Below, piece after piece: positions 6,885-15,933 of a stretch of DNA of 38,851 nucleotides. The stretch spans positions 1 to 38,851 of the forward strand of contig JAISIF010000081.1 in assembly GCA_031262165.1 (NCBI GenBank), written 5' to 3'. The translations under genes were made by a program, and so were the position numbers. This stretch comes from Myxococcales bacterium. Its GTDB lineage: Bacteria; Myxococcota; Myxococcia; Myxococcales; UBA5297. Under the pieces are notes generated by a model that saw only the letters and a program-made list of their open reading frames with translations, did no database searches and was not told where the DNA came from. Every line of letters starts with the position of its first letter. Positions within the stretch are counted from its first letter, which is position 1.

Positions 6885-8204
6885 ATGACGTGTCGCACGT
6901 TTGGGCGCACCTCCAGCTGGAGGTGTGCGCCGTTTCCCGTCCATTCCATTTCCCTCTCTCTTTCGACCTTCTTCCTTTTCTTCCTCTTCCTCTTTCTCGG
7001 CCTGGCCACGCCCGCCCTGGCCGAGCCACAGGCCGATCCCCCTCCAGTCCAGGTGACGTGGCCCGACCTGGTCGCGCTCGTCGAACGCCATCCGCGCCTC
7101 GAGGCGGGCCAGCTCGACATCGACGCTGCCCGCGCGGGCGTGGCGGCAGCCAGCGCCATCCCCAACCCAGAGCTGGAGGTCAGCCTGGACTACGGCACCG
7201 AGTCCCTGAGCGACGCTTCGATCGTCGAATGGGACGTGTCGCTGACCATGCCGCTCGGCTGGATTGCCAAGCGCGGCCTGCAGATGGCGGCGGCCGAGGC
7301 CGACGTCGAGCGTGCGCGCGCCGAAGTTCAGCTCCAGCGTCGAGAGGTGCTGCGGCAGCTTCGGATGCTCTTCTGGAATCTCCTGGAGGCGCAGGCCCGG
7401 GCAGCCTCGCTCGAAACCCTCGAAGCGCAGACCACGGCGCTGCTCCGAACGGTCGAGCGTCGGGTCGACCAGGGTGAGGCGCGCCCGATCGAGGTGGTCC
7501 GCGCCGGGCTCGAGCTCGACAGGGTGACGGGCGAGCTGGAGGCAGCGCGCGCCACGCTCAGGGCGCGGCGCACGGCGTTGTCGCTGTGGCTCGGCGTCCC
7601 GCTCGACACTGAGATCGTCGCCATCGCGGATCTGGAGACACTGCCAACGGCCTCGAGCCGAGAGGGAGCGCTGGCCACCGCGCGAGAGCAGCATCCGAGC
7701 CTTGCCCTGGCTCAGACACGTGCCCGCGCGCTCGAATCCGAGGTCGCGATCGAGAAGCGGGCGCGCGTGCCCGAGTTTTCGTTGAAGGTCTTTGTCGCCC
7801 ACGAAGTGGAGCGGCAGGCCTACGGCGGTGCGCTCACCATCGACCTGCCGCTCTGGAACTGGAACTCGGGCCGCATCGCCCAGGCCGAGGCAAAGCTCGC
7901 CGCTGACCGCAGGCAGGCCGAGGCCGACTGGCGCGAGATCGAAGCCGAAGTCCTCGACGCTCAGGCCGCCTGTGAGGCGTCGGTCGCGGCAGCCGCCCGC
8001 TTTCAGAAGACCGTGGTGCCGCGCGCCGAATCGGCCGCCGCCACCCTGGAGAGGACCTACGAGCTCGGTGAGCAGAACCTGCTCGAAGTCCTCGACGGCC
8101 GCCGCACCCTGCTCGACGTGCGCCGCCTCTACCTGGACGCGCTTTCCCAAGCCCACATCGCCTGCGGCCGCCTGAGCGCGCTCGTCGGAGAGGAGCTCCC
8201 ATGA
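6885..8204 (+). CDS. czcC: Outer-membrane efflux protein, CzcC/TolC family
   Basis: A 439-residue outer-membrane channel of a tripartite RND metal pump. An N-terminal signal sequence (LSTFFLFFLFLFLGLATPALA, cut near 46) precedes two OEP repeats. These are long coiled-coil helices (AAAEADVERARAEVQLQRREVLRQL and the matching IAQAEAKLAADRRQAEADWREI). The conserved IPNPELEVSLDYG lies near the N-terminus, and YELGEQNLLEVLDGRRTLLD lies near the C-terminus. The ATG at 6885 has AGG 7 bases upstream. Its stop overlaps the czcB start as ATGA (8201-8204), so the two are translationally coupled. The symbol reflects family and operon position, not a proven substrate. Confidence 0.88.
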   Translation: MTCRTFGRTSSWRCAPFPVHSISLSLSTFFLFFLFLFLGLATPALAEPQADPPPVQVTWPDLVALVERHPRLEAGQLDIDAARAGVAAASAIPNPELEVSLDYGTESLSDASIVEWDVSLTMPLGWIAKRGLQMAAAEADVERARAEVQLQRREVLRQLRMLFWNLLEAQARAASLETLEAQTTALLRTVERRVDQGEARPIEVVRAGLELDRVTGELEAARATLRARRTALSLWLGVPLDTEIVAIADLETLPTASSREGALATAREQHPSLALAQTRARALESEVAIEKRARVPEFSLKVFVAHEVERQAYGGALTIDLPLWNWNSGRIAQAEAKLAADRRQAEADWREIEAEVLDAQAACEASVAAAARFQKTVVPRAESAAATLERTYELGEQNLLEVLDGRRTLLDVRRLYLDALSQAHIACGRLSALVGEELP

Positions 8205-9526
8205 ACACCGAGATTCGCTTCACGCCCTGGGCGCTGCCCGCTGCGCCCCGACTCATCCTTCTTCTCTCCTCGATGGCTCTCGTGGCCTGTGAAGGGCCCG
8301 CTCCTCGACCGCCCTCCGTGCCCACGGCACCTGTCGAAGACGGCGATCACGCCGACCATGATCACGGCGCTGGCGACGAGATCTCGGATCTCGATCGACC
8401 GATCGCCGCGCTCGTCGCGATGAGGTGCGAGCACGACGTGCCGACCTTCACGTGCGACGAGTGCCGCTACGAGGTGGGCTTCGTCCGTGCGAACGCCTCT
8501 CTGATTCGAGGCGGCCTGCTCACGACGACGAAGCCTGAGCGCCGAAAGGTGAGCGTGCCCATCGCGCTGACCGGCGTTCTGCAATTCGACGATCGCCGCG
8601 TCGGTCACGTGAGCACTCAGGTCGAGGGCATCCTTCGGCAGGTGCGCGTCGGGTTGGGCGACAAGGTCAAGAAGGGAGAGCCGCTGCTCGAGATCGAGAG
8701 CGTGGCAGTGGGCGAGGGACAGGCCGCCCACCTCGAAGCGCAGGGGCTGCTCAAGCTGGCCCGCAGCAACTTCGAGCGGGTCAAGGAGCTGCGGCGCGAG
8801 CGCATCGCCTCCGAGCGTGAATTCCTGCAGGCCCAACAGGAGCTCTCGGCCGCCGAGATTCGCGCGTCGAGCGCTGCCTCCAAATTGAGCCGACTCGGAT
8901 CGATCGCCGCCGATGGCCGACTCGTGCTGCGCGCGCCGATCGACGGCACCGTGTTCGAGATGCACGCGGTCTCGGGCGAGGTGGCCAAGACCGACACGCC
9001 GCTCCTCACCGTGAGCGACAGCGGCGTGCTCTGGGCGTGGGCCAACCTCTACGAACGCGACCTCGCCGCAGTGAAGAAAGGGCAGGCAGCACAGGCGCAG
9101 AACCTCGACGCCGCGATCTCGGTCAAAGCCTATCCGGGCGAGACGTTCCCCGGCACGGTCGAGCTCGTCAGCCCGGCCATGGACGAGGACTCGCGCACGG
9201 TCAAAGTCCGCATCCAGGTGAAGAACGACGACGGCCGACTGCTCGCTGGCATGTTCGCCGCCATCCAAATCTTCCTGCCCGGCGCCGAGGAGGCGCTGGC
9301 CCTACCGAGCGCTGCCGTGCTCCACGACGAGGGCCGCGACTTCGTCTTCGTCCATCACGACGGGGATGACTGGGTCCGGCGCCCCGTGCGCGTGGGCCGA
9401 CGGTGGGCTGGCTGGGTCGAGATCGAGAAGGGTGTCGAGCCATCGCAGACCGTGATGGCCGACGGCGCCTTCCTCCTGAAGTCTGACGTCCTGCGCTCGA
9501 AGATGGGCGCTGGCTGCGCGGATTGA
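8201..9526 (+). CDS. czcB: RND efflux membrane-fusion (periplasmic adaptor) lipoprotein, CzcB type
   Basis: A 441-residue adaptor linking the inner-membrane pump to the outer-membrane channel. Residue Cys30 in the lipobox (ALVAC) predicts lipid anchoring. A His-rich stretch (DGDHADHDHG, 47-56) and a Cys/His knuckle (Cys76, His78, Cys85, Cys88: CEHDVPTFTCDECRYEVG) are typical of heavy-metal adaptors and may bind the metal. The lipoyl/barrel-sandwich halves (VEGILRQVRVGLGDKVKKGE and LRAPIDGTVFEM) flank a coiled coil (about 170-235), followed by beta-barrel and membrane-proximal domains. It overlaps czcC by 4 bases and is followed by czcA after 15 bases. Confidence 0.92.
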   Translation: MNTEIRFTPWALPAAPRLILLLSSMALVACEGPAPRPPSVPTAPVEDGDHADHDHGAGDEISDLDRPIAALVAMRCEHDVPTFTCDECRYEVGFVRANASLIRGGLLTTTKPERRKVSVPIALTGVLQFDDRRVGHVSTQVEGILRQVRVGLGDKVKKGEPLLEIESVAVGEGQAAHLEAQGLLKLARSNFERVKELRRERIASEREFLQAQQELSAAEIRASSAASKLSRLGSIAADGRLVLRAPIDGTVFEMHAVSGEVAKTDTPLLTVSDSGVLWAWANLYERDLAAVKKGQAAQAQNLDAAISVKAYPGETFPGTVELVSPAMDEDSRTVKVRIQVKNDDGRLLAGMFAAIQIFLPGAEEALALPSAAVLHDEGRDFVFVHHDGDDWVRRPVRVGRRWAGWVEIEKGVEPSQTVMADGAFLLKSDVLRSKMGAGCAD

Positions 9527-9541
9527 GAGGAGCGGACGCCC

Positions 9542-12500
9542 ATGAATTCGAATCCAAATCCGATCTCGAATCCGACCTTGAGCCAGCTCCTCCTGAAGGG
9601 TCGATTCCTCGTGCTGCTCGCGACGGCCGTGCTGTTCGCCGCAGGTGTGTTCGCCTGGCAGCGCCTGCCCATCGACGCCTTCCCCGACGTGACGAACACG
9701 CAGGTCATGATCCTGGCCAAGGCACCGGGCATGGCCGCGATCGATGTCGAGGAGCGCGTCAGCTACCCCATCGAGCAGGTCATGCGCGGTCTGCCGCGCG
9801 TCGAGCAGGTGCGGTCCCTGTCCAAAGCGGGCCAGTCACAGGTCGTCATCGTGTTCGAGGACGGCGCCGACACCTACTGGACGCGCCAGGTCGTGTTCGA
9901 GCGCCTGAGCCTCGCGCGTGAACAGCTCCCGCCCGGCGTAGAGCCAGAGCTCGGCCCCATCTCCACAGGCCTGGGCGAGATCTTCCAATACACACTCGAA
10001 GGCGACGGCCTGAGCGCCATGGACCTGCGCACGATCCAGGACTGGATCGTGGCCCCGCTGCTCAAACCCATCCCTGGCGTGAACGAGGTGAACAGCTTTG
10101 GCGGCGAGGTGAAGCAGTATCAGGTGCTCGTCTCGCCCGAGAAACTCGTCGAATACGACCTGACCGTGGCCGAGGTGGTCGAGGCCGTGGCGCAGGGCAA
10201 CGCGAACGCGGGCGGCGGGGTCGTGGTCCAGGGCTGGGAGCAGCTCTACCTGCGCGGCGTCGGCTTGCTGCACGACATCCCGGACATCGAGCGCATCGTG
10301 CTCAAGTCCAAGGGCGGCGCGCCGGTCTATGTGCGGGACGTGGCCGAGGTCGTCATCGGCGCCGAACCACGGCAGGGCGCGGTGTCGCGCGACGGCAAAG
10401 GTGAGGTGGTCGCGGGCATGATCATCATGCTCAAGGGCGCGAACGCGCAGGACGTGGTCAGCAGCGTGAAGGCCGCCATCGCGCGCATCGACGAGGCGCT
10501 GCCCGAGGGCGTCCGGCTCGACGTGTTTTACGACCGCACCTCGCTCATCGAGGCCTGCATCGCCACGGTGGTGAACGCGCTGATGGAGGGCGGGATCTTC
10601 GTCATCCTCATCCTCTTCCTGTTCCTCGCCGAGCTGCGCACCGCGCTCATCGTCGTCTTTTCCCTGCCACTCACCTTCCTCATCAGCTTCATCGTCATGG
10701 GCCGGGCAGGCATCAGCTCGAACTTGATGAGTTTGGGTGGCCTCGCGTTCTCGGTCGGCATGGTCGTCGATGCGTCCATCGTCGTGGTCGAGAACATCCG
10801 ACGACACCTGGCGCACGCTGGCAGGGAGGCGGTCCGGCGGCGCGTCGTGGCCGAGGCGCTCGGTGAGATCGCCAGACCCGTCGCGTTCTCGGTGCTGATC
10901 GTGGCGCTCATCCTGGTGCCGCTGTTCACGCTCCAGGGCTGGGAAGGGAAGATGTTCGCGCCGCTCGCCGCGACCATGCTCATCGCCCTCATCGTCTCGC
11001 TCGGCGTTGCGCTCACCATCATCCCGGTCCTCTCAGAGATGTTCCTCAGCCAGGCCCCGGAGAAGGAGTTTGGGTTCATCACGCGCCTTCGAGCTGGCTA
11101 CGCGCGGCTCCTGCATTCGGCGATTCGGCGCCCTGCGGTGACGCTCGGGATCTCGCTCGTCACGCTCCTCGGAAGCTGTGCGCTGATCCCCTTCGTGGGC
11201 ACGGAGTTCATGCCGCCGCTCGATGAGGGCGCGATCGCGATCAACGTCGTGCGGCTGCCCAACGCCTCGCTCGATGGCTCGGTCAAGGTCGCGACGTTCC
11301 TGGAAGAGCGACTGCGCGCCTTCCCCGAGGTCGAAACCGTCGTCAGCAAGACGGGCCGCGCCGAGATCTCCGAGGACCCGATGGGGCCTGAGCAGACCGA
11401 CGTGTTCGTGATGCTCAAACCAGAGAAGACGTGGACCACGGGTCGAGATCGATCGGCGCTGGTCGAGGCGATCCAGAAGGACCTCGCTCAGATCCCTGGC
11501 CTTCGCTACTCGTTCTCCCAGCCCATCGCGCTGCGCGTGAACGAGCTCGTCTCGGGCGTGAAGAGCGACGTGGCCGTGAAGGTCTTTGGGCCTGACCTCG
11601 ACGTGCTCAAAAGTTTCGCTGACCGAGCCGCCGCCATCTTGGGCAGCGTCGAGGGCGCGCGCGACGTGAAGGTCGAGCAAGTGACGGGACTCTCGCAGCT
11701 CGATGTGGTCATCGACCGCGAGGCCGTGGCCCGACACGGGCTCAAGATCGGCGACGTCAACGCCGTGATCGAGACGGCTGTCGCGGGCCAGCAGGCCACG
11801 ACCATGATCGAGGGGCAGCGTCGCTTTGCCGTGGTCATCCGATTCCCCGAGGTGGACCGCAGCGACGTGCCAGCGCTCGAACGCCTGCTCATCCCAGCGC
11901 CCGGTGGCGAGCGCGTGCCGCTCGATCAGCTCGCCGACTTCCAGCTCGTGGAGGCGCCTGCGCAGGTCAGCCGCGAGAACGGGATGCGGCGCGTGGTCGC
12001 CGAGGTGAACATCCGAGGTCGCGACCTGGGCAGCTTCGTGGCCGAGGTCCAATCCAAGCTCGCGCCGCTCGTGAAGGCACTGCCACCCGGCTACGTCGTC
12101 GAATACGGCGGCCAGTTCGAGAATCAGCAGCGCGCCATGCGCCAACTCGCCATCGTCGTGCCCATGGCCCTGCTGCTGATCATGGTCCTGCTCTACCTGG
12201 CGCTGGGATCGATCTGGAACGCGCTGCTCGTGCTGCTCAACCTGCCGTTCGCACTCGTCGGCGGCGTGATCGCGGTGGTGGTCTTCGAGATGCCCCTCTC
12301 CGTGTCGGCCGCGATCGCGTTCGTCGTGCTCCTCGGCATCGCGGTGCAGAACGGCGTGGTGCTCGTCACCTTCTTCCGGCAGCTGCGCGAGCAGGGCGCG
12401 TCCGTGGAGGAGACCGTGACCCAGGGCTGCGCGCTGCGCTTCAGGCCGCTGCTCATGACCGCGTTCACGAGCTTCATCGGTCACTTGCCGATGCTCTACG

Positions 12501-12739
12501 CGACCGGATCGGGCGCCGACATCCAGAAGCCGCTGGCCGTGGTGGTCATGGGCGGGATCGTCACCTCGACGCTGCTCACGCTCATCGTGCTGCCAACGAT
12601 CTACATGCTGTTCGCGCGTCGGTTTGCGCAGACGGCCAGCACCTCACCCGGTGCGACAGGCTCGACCTCGACCTCGGGAGGAGAGGAAGTCTCTGATCGA
12701 AGGGGTGATTGGGCACGAATGGCTCCCTTTTCCAGGTGA
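9542..12739 (+). CDS. czcA: Heavy-metal RND efflux pump, CzcA/CusA family
   Basis: A 1065-residue inner-membrane proton/metal antiporter, full length for the HME-RND family, with the usual 12-helix, two-large-loop layout. TM4 reads GLAFSVGMVVDASIVVVEN (about 398-416). The second Asp and the Glu of the relay are present, but the first Asp of CzcA (DFG) is replaced, as in CusA. The three CusA copper/silver methionines appear absent: the corresponding stretches read AINVVRLPNAS, EQTDVFVMLKPEK and RVNELVSGVKSD. This favours a divalent metal over Cu(I)/Ag(I). GAGAGGAG precedes the ATG. The C-terminal tail after TM12 is Ser/Thr/Gly-rich and poorly conserved. No adjacent metal regulator is seen. Confidence 0.93.
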   Translation: MNSNPNPISNPTLSQLLLKGRFLVLLATAVLFAAGVFAWQRLPIDAFPDVTNTQVMILAKAPGMAAIDVEERVSYPIEQVMRGLPRVEQVRSLSKAGQSQVVIVFEDGADTYWTRQVVFERLSLAREQLPPGVEPELGPISTGLGEIFQYTLEGDGLSAMDLRTIQDWIVAPLLKPIPGVNEVNSFGGEVKQYQVLVSPEKLVEYDLTVAEVVEAVAQGNANAGGGVVVQGWEQLYLRGVGLLHDIPDIERIVLKSKGGAPVYVRDVAEVVIGAEPRQGAVSRDGKGEVVAGMIIMLKGANAQDVVSSVKAAIARIDEALPEGVRLDVFYDRTSLIEACIATVVNALMEGGIFVILILFLFLAELRTALIVVFSLPLTFLISFIVMGRAGISSNLMSLGGLAFSVGMVVDASIVVVENIRRHLAHAGREAVRRRVVAEALGEIARPVAFSVLIVALILVPLFTLQGWEGKMFAPLAATMLIALIVSLGVALTIIPVLSEMFLSQAPEKEFGFITRLRAGYARLLHSAIRRPAVTLGISLVTLLGSCALIPFVGTEFMPPLDEGAIAINVVRLPNASLDGSVKVATFLEERLRAFPEVETVVSKTGRAEISEDPMGPEQTDVFVMLKPEKTWTTGRDRSALVEAIQKDLAQIPGLRYSFSQPIALRVNELVSGVKSDVAVKVFGPDLDVLKSFADRAAAILGSVEGARDVKVEQVTGLSQLDVVIDREAVARHGLKIGDVNAVIETAVAGQQATTMIEGQRRFAVVIRFPEVDRSDVPALERLLIPAPGGERVPLDQLADFQLVEAPAQVSRENGMRRVVAEVNIRGRDLGSFVAEVQSKLAPLVKALPPGYVVEYGGQFENQQRAMRQLAIVVPMALLLIMVLLYLALGSIWNALLVLLNLPFALVGGVIAVVVFEMPLSVSAAIAFVVLLGIAVQNGVVLVTFFRQLREQGASVEETVTQGCALRFRPLLMTAFTSFIGHLPMLYATGSGADIQKPLAVVVMGGIVTSTLLTLIVLPTIYMLFARRFAQTASTSPGATGSTSTSGGEEVSDRRGDWARMAPFSR

Positions 12740-12758
12740 GCTCTCCGCGAAGCGGGCT

Positions 12759-12794
12759 AGAGGGGGCGGGCGCCGAAAAAAGGCCTGCCCCTCT
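12759..12794 (+). terminator. Hairpin after czcA
   Basis: AGAGGGG (12759-12765) pairs with CCCCTCT (12788-12794), and the stem continues with one bulge around a GAAAAAA loop. No T run follows, so termination efficiency is uncertain, but it closes the efflux operon. Confidence 0.5.
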
Positions 12795-12798
12795 GCGC

Positions 12799-12827
12799 TT
12801 GACTTGGTGAACGCCGTTTGACTAAGG
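12799..12827 (+). promoter_or_regulatory. Candidate promoter for rplY
   Basis: TTGACT at 12799-12804 is a good -35 match, and CTAAGG sits 17 bases later as a weak -10. It lies just past the czcA hairpin and would give rplY a leader of about 140 bases. Confidence 0.3.
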
Positions 12828-12974
12828 CGCCGCGCTTTTTTCAGCAGGTCCCCTTTCCGAGGATCGGCATTCACCACCGCACTGGACGCGAGCGTTCGCG
12901 TCGCGCGGTCATTTCCGAGGCATCAGCCTGGCCCGCGCGCCCGGTCTGACGGCAGCGGCAGGAGGTAGCACCCC

Positions 12975-13598
12975 ATGGAAAACATCACGTTCAAAGCGAG
13001 CATCCGCACCGAAACCGGCAAGGGCGCCGCGCGCCGCCTGCGCGCCGAAAAACTCATCCCCGCCGTCCTCTACGGACGCGCCGCTGAGCAGTCGCTGAGC
13101 CTCTCACTCGATCCCAAGGCGCTGCGCCAGATCATCACCTCTTCGGCGCGCCGCCTCAACACGCTGCTTTCGCTCGACCTCAGCGACGGCAAGGAACACC
13201 TCGTCCTCGTCAAGGACTACCAGCTCGACACGCTGTCGCACGACCTCGTCCACGTCGATCTCATCCAGGTGAAGGCCGACGAGCAGGTGACTGTCCGCGT
13301 GCCGCTCGCCTTTGTCGGCACCTCGCCGGCCATCAAGGATGGCGGCAGCTTTCAGGCGCTGCGCCGCGAGCTAGAGGTCCAAGTGCTCCCCCTCAAGATC
13401 CCCAGCAGCATCGATATCGACGTCTCGAACCTCATGATGGGCGAGAACATTCACCTCCTCGACATCGAGCTGCCCGAGGGCGTGAGCGTCAAGTCGGCGG
13501 TCAACTTCACCATCTGCGCGATGGTCGCCCCAGAGGTCGACGAGAAGCGCGGTGGTGCCGAGGCCGCTGCGCCCGCTGGTAAGGGCGGGAAGAAGTAA
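12975..13598 (+). CDS. rplY: 50S ribosomal protein L25, TL5/CTC form
   Basis: A 207-residue L25 of the two-domain CTC class, which binds 5S rRNA in the large subunit. The N-terminal domain (TFKASIRTETGKGAARRLRA, then IPAVLYGR) and the beta-domain (VHVDLIQVKADEQVTVRVPL) are typical. The tail is Ala/Gly/Lys-rich (PAGKGGKK). GGAGG lies 9 bases before the ATG. Often this gene is followed by pth; here it is followed at once by a strong terminator and an unrelated OmpA-like gene, so it is transcribed alone. Confidence 0.95.
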   Translation: MENITFKASIRTETGKGAARRLRAEKLIPAVLYGRAAEQSLSLSLDPKALRQIITSSARRLNTLLSLDLSDGKEHLVLVKDYQLDTLSHDLVHVDLIQVKADEQVTVRVPLAFVGTSPAIKDGGSFQALRRELEVQVLPLKIPSSIDIDVSNLMMGENIHLLDIELPEGVSVKSAVNFTICAMVAPEVDEKRGGAEAAAPAGKGGKK

Positions 13599-13624
13599 GT
13601 TCCCTCCATCGATTCGCTTCGAGA

Positions 13625-13664
13625 GAAGGCCTCGCCGGGATCTCCCGCGAGGCCTTCCTCGTTT
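13625..13664 (+). terminator. Intrinsic terminator of rplY
   Basis: GAAGGCCTCG (13625-13634) pairs perfectly with CGAGGCCTTC (13648-13657), and an inner CGGGA/TCCCG stem extends it past a one-base bulge. TTTT follows at 13661-13664. Confidence 0.85.
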
Positions 13665-13722
13665 TCGCGACACAGCACTCTTCGCCACCGCCCGACCTTC
13701 ATCCCCATAGGAAGGAGGACAG

Positions 13723-14832
13723 ATGTCCCTGTCTCACAGCGCCTCGGCATCATCGCTCGCTTCGTCTGCCTCGATCTCCTCGTTCGCCCTGTTCGGCGTC
13801 ACCTGCCTCGCCTTTGCCTCTGGGCTCGTGGCCGCAGGCAGCGCCGCGCGCGCCGACGCGCTCGACTTCACGCTCAAATCCAAGGTACTCGCGACCGAGA
13901 AGGAGCGGCCGCACATCGCCCTGCAGATCAACGAGCCCCTCGATTTCCTGACCCTGATCCTGGAGCGCGCAGACGGCCAGAAGTTCGAGCACCGCTACGA
14001 GCGCGTCGAGGCGAATGGCCGCACCCGGATCGATCTGCCGCTCGCCAAAGGTGTGAGCCGCGCTCAGCATTTCAAGGCGCGCTTCGAGCTCGGCATCGAT
14101 GGCGAAATCCAACACCACGAGTTCGAGTTCGACGCCGAAATCATCGCGCAGCCGAAGATCACTGTCCGCCCCGAGGACGTGAACGTGGACGGTGGGTTCC
14201 TCTCGCTCACGAGTGACCGCGACATCTCACGCATCGACGCCAACGTCTTCAGCGAAGAGGGGCGATTGATCGCGCAGAAGAGCCAGCGCTTCGGCCTCGT
14301 GCCTGCGGGCAGCAAGGCCGAGATCCTCTGGGGGCCGACCGAGCAGCGCGTCTTCAAAATCGCGCTCAAGATCTATGACACGGACGACTTCTTCACTGGC
14401 CTCGAGCTCATCCCATGGCGCTTCGACATCCCGCACGACGAGGTCAACTTCGTCTCGGGCAGCGCCGAGATCGCCAAGGCAGAGTGGCCCAAGCTGGAGG
14501 CGTCGATCCACGTGCTCGGCGAGGTCCTGAAGCGGATGGGCCGCTCGGCCAATCTCAGCCTCTATATCCTTGGCGCGACCGACACCGTGGGAGCGGCCGA
14601 GGCCAACCAGAAACTCTCGGCCGCGCGGGCGCTCGCCATCGGCCGCTACTTCCGTTCGCGGGGCATCCGCATCCCCATCTTCACGGCGGGGCTGGGAGAG
14701 GAAGGGCTCAGGGTCGCGACCGCCGACGAGGTGGACGAACTCCAGAATCGCCGGGCCGACTACATCGTCACCGTGGAGCCACCAGTGCTCGCGCCTGGCA
14801 CGCCGCCCGTGAGCTGGAAGAAGATGCCGTGA
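13723..14832 (+). CDS. OmpA-family envelope protein
   Basis: A 369-residue exported protein. An N-terminal signal region (FALFGVTCLAFASGLVAAG, ending at about ARADA) leads into a beta-rich domain of unknown role (about 45-235). The C-terminal OmpA-like peptidoglycan-binding domain is seen as EVNFVSGSAEI, LYILGATDTVGAAEANQKLS, RALAIGRYFRSRGI and NRRADYIV. The Asp of GATDTVG and the Arg of NRRAD are the usual diaminopimelate-contacting residues. The protein therefore probably tethers the outer membrane or a periplasmic assembly to the cell wall. GGAAGGAGG lies 6 bases before the ATG. Confidence 0.88.
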   Translation: MSLSHSASASSLASSASISSFALFGVTCLAFASGLVAAGSAARADALDFTLKSKVLATEKERPHIALQINEPLDFLTLILERADGQKFEHRYERVEANGRTRIDLPLAKGVSRAQHFKARFELGIDGEIQHHEFEFDAEIIAQPKITVRPEDVNVDGGFLSLTSDRDISRIDANVFSEEGRLIAQKSQRFGLVPAGSKAEILWGPTEQRVFKIALKIYDTDDFFTGLELIPWRFDIPHDEVNFVSGSAEIAKAEWPKLEASIHVLGEVLKRMGRSANLSLYILGATDTVGAAEANQKLSAARALAIGRYFRSRGIRIPIFTAGLGEEGLRVATADEVDELQNRRADYIVTVEPPVLAPGTPPVSWKKMP

Positions 14833-15204
14833 GATCGATCCCTGATTTGAGGGAGTCTCCTGGGTTCAATTCCATGAGCTCCGCCTTTCCCTCCCTCACG
14901 AGCGGGCATGCGCGCGAACGGTCTGTCGAATCCGCCTTCGTGGCGGGCCGAGGAGGTGTCGTCTGAGCTTCCTGAGGGTTCCCAGGATGCGGCGCTCAGC
15001 GCGTCGAAGAACACCTCGTGGACGCGCCAGAGGAAGAGGGCTGGCGGGAGCGCTGGGGCATTTGGGCAAGTCGAATCCCCGGGGGAAAAATCGACGAATC
15101 TCGCGATGAGGTCGTCGAGCAGGAGCGCCGCGAGCAGCTTGGCGTAGAGGATCTTCTGGGCCAGGCGTTCGTCATGCGCGCGCCAAACGTCGAAGCTGGG
15201 AGAA
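14833..15204 (-). other. Intergenic stretch with a possible decayed reading frame
   Basis: Between the OmpA-like gene and rsmE no intact gene is convincing. On the minus strand, directly after the rsmE stop, one frame reads SFDVWRAHDERLAQKILYAK and on to LLAALLLDDLIARFVDFSPG. The protein-like character then continues in another frame as LFLWRVHEVFFDALSAASWE. The change of frame falls at a CCCCCGGGGG run near 15080. This could be a pseudogene in the rsmE operon, or chance. No start codon with a ribosome site was found. Confidence 0.25.
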
Positions 15205-15933
15205 TCACATTTGACCGCGCAAGCCCTGGGCCACGGCCAATGCAGCGATGGGCGCGGTCTCGGCTCGCAGAATGCGCTTGCCCAGCGAAGAGGTGCGCGC
15301 GCCGAGCGCTCTGACCGCTTCGATCTCGTCGTCGCGAAAGCCGCCCTCGGGCCCGGTGACGATCAGAATCGATTGAGTCGAATCGATCTTAGGGATGAGC
15401 TCACAGAAGGCGTGCTCGATCTCGCGCTCGAACAGGACGATGGCGAGCTCGCCTCGGTCATGAGCGCCTCGAACGACATCGGTGAGCGATGCAGGCACCT
15501 GGACCTCTGGGATAAAGGCACGCCCGCATTGCCTTGAAGCGGCAGCAGCAATCTTTTGCCAGCGCTCCCGTCTCTGGATGGCCTTCGATTCGTCGAGTTT
15601 CACCACGCAATTGATCGATCGAAACGGCTCGATGCGCATGGTTCCAAGCTCGGTCGCTTTCTCGATGACCCAGTCGAGCTTGTCGTTCTTGAGCAGCGCG
15701 GGTGCAATCGAGAGGCGTGAGGGCTCTTCGAGATCGGGCAGGCGCTCACCCAATTCGAGCGATGCGTTTTCGAGATTCAGGCGTGCGCGGTAGCGGCCTC
15801 CCAGCCCATCGAAAACCTCTATGTCCGCACCATCACCGAGCCTGAGCACGTCGATCAGATAATGCGTCTCGCGTGGCACGAGCGGGAGCGTGGCTTGGAT
15901 GCGCTCTGGCGCAATGGGCAGGCGCGTCGTCAC
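15205..15933 (-). CDS. rsmE: 16S rRNA m3U1498 methyltransferase
   Basis: A 242-residue SPOUT-family methyltransferase that methylates U1498 of 16S rRNA using S-adenosylmethionine. An N-terminal PUA-like region (HYLIDVLRLGDGADIEVFDG) is followed by the knotted catalytic domain. Diagnostic motifs are DWVIEKATELG, ILIVTGPEGGFRDDEIEAV and LGKRILRAETAPIAAL. The length is normal. It starts with GTG at 15933, whose bases overlap the TGA of the upstream gene (15930-15932), so translation is probably coupled. Confidence 0.95.
   Translation of the reverse strand: MTTRLPIAPERIQATLPLVPRETHYLIDVLRLGDGADIEVFDGLGGRYRARLNLENASLELGERLPDLEEPSRLSIAPALLKNDKLDWVIEKATELGTMRIEPFRSINCVVKLDESKAIQRRERWQKIAAAASRQCGRAFIPEVQVPASLTDVVRGAHDRGELAIVLFEREIEHAFCELIPKIDSTQSILIVTGPEGGFRDDEIEAVRALGARTSSLGKRILRAETAPIAALAVAQGLRGQM

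Noticed and set aside
11033-12484. Minus-strand open frame of 483 codons opposite czcA
   Set aside because: Its composition (His/Glu/Arg-rich, no motif) is typical of antisense frames in GC-rich genes, and CzcA is intact on the other strand.
14855-14880. GGGTTCAATTCC, resembling a tRNA T-loop
   Set aside because: The flanking bases do not form a five-pair T stem and no acceptor or anticodon arm is present.
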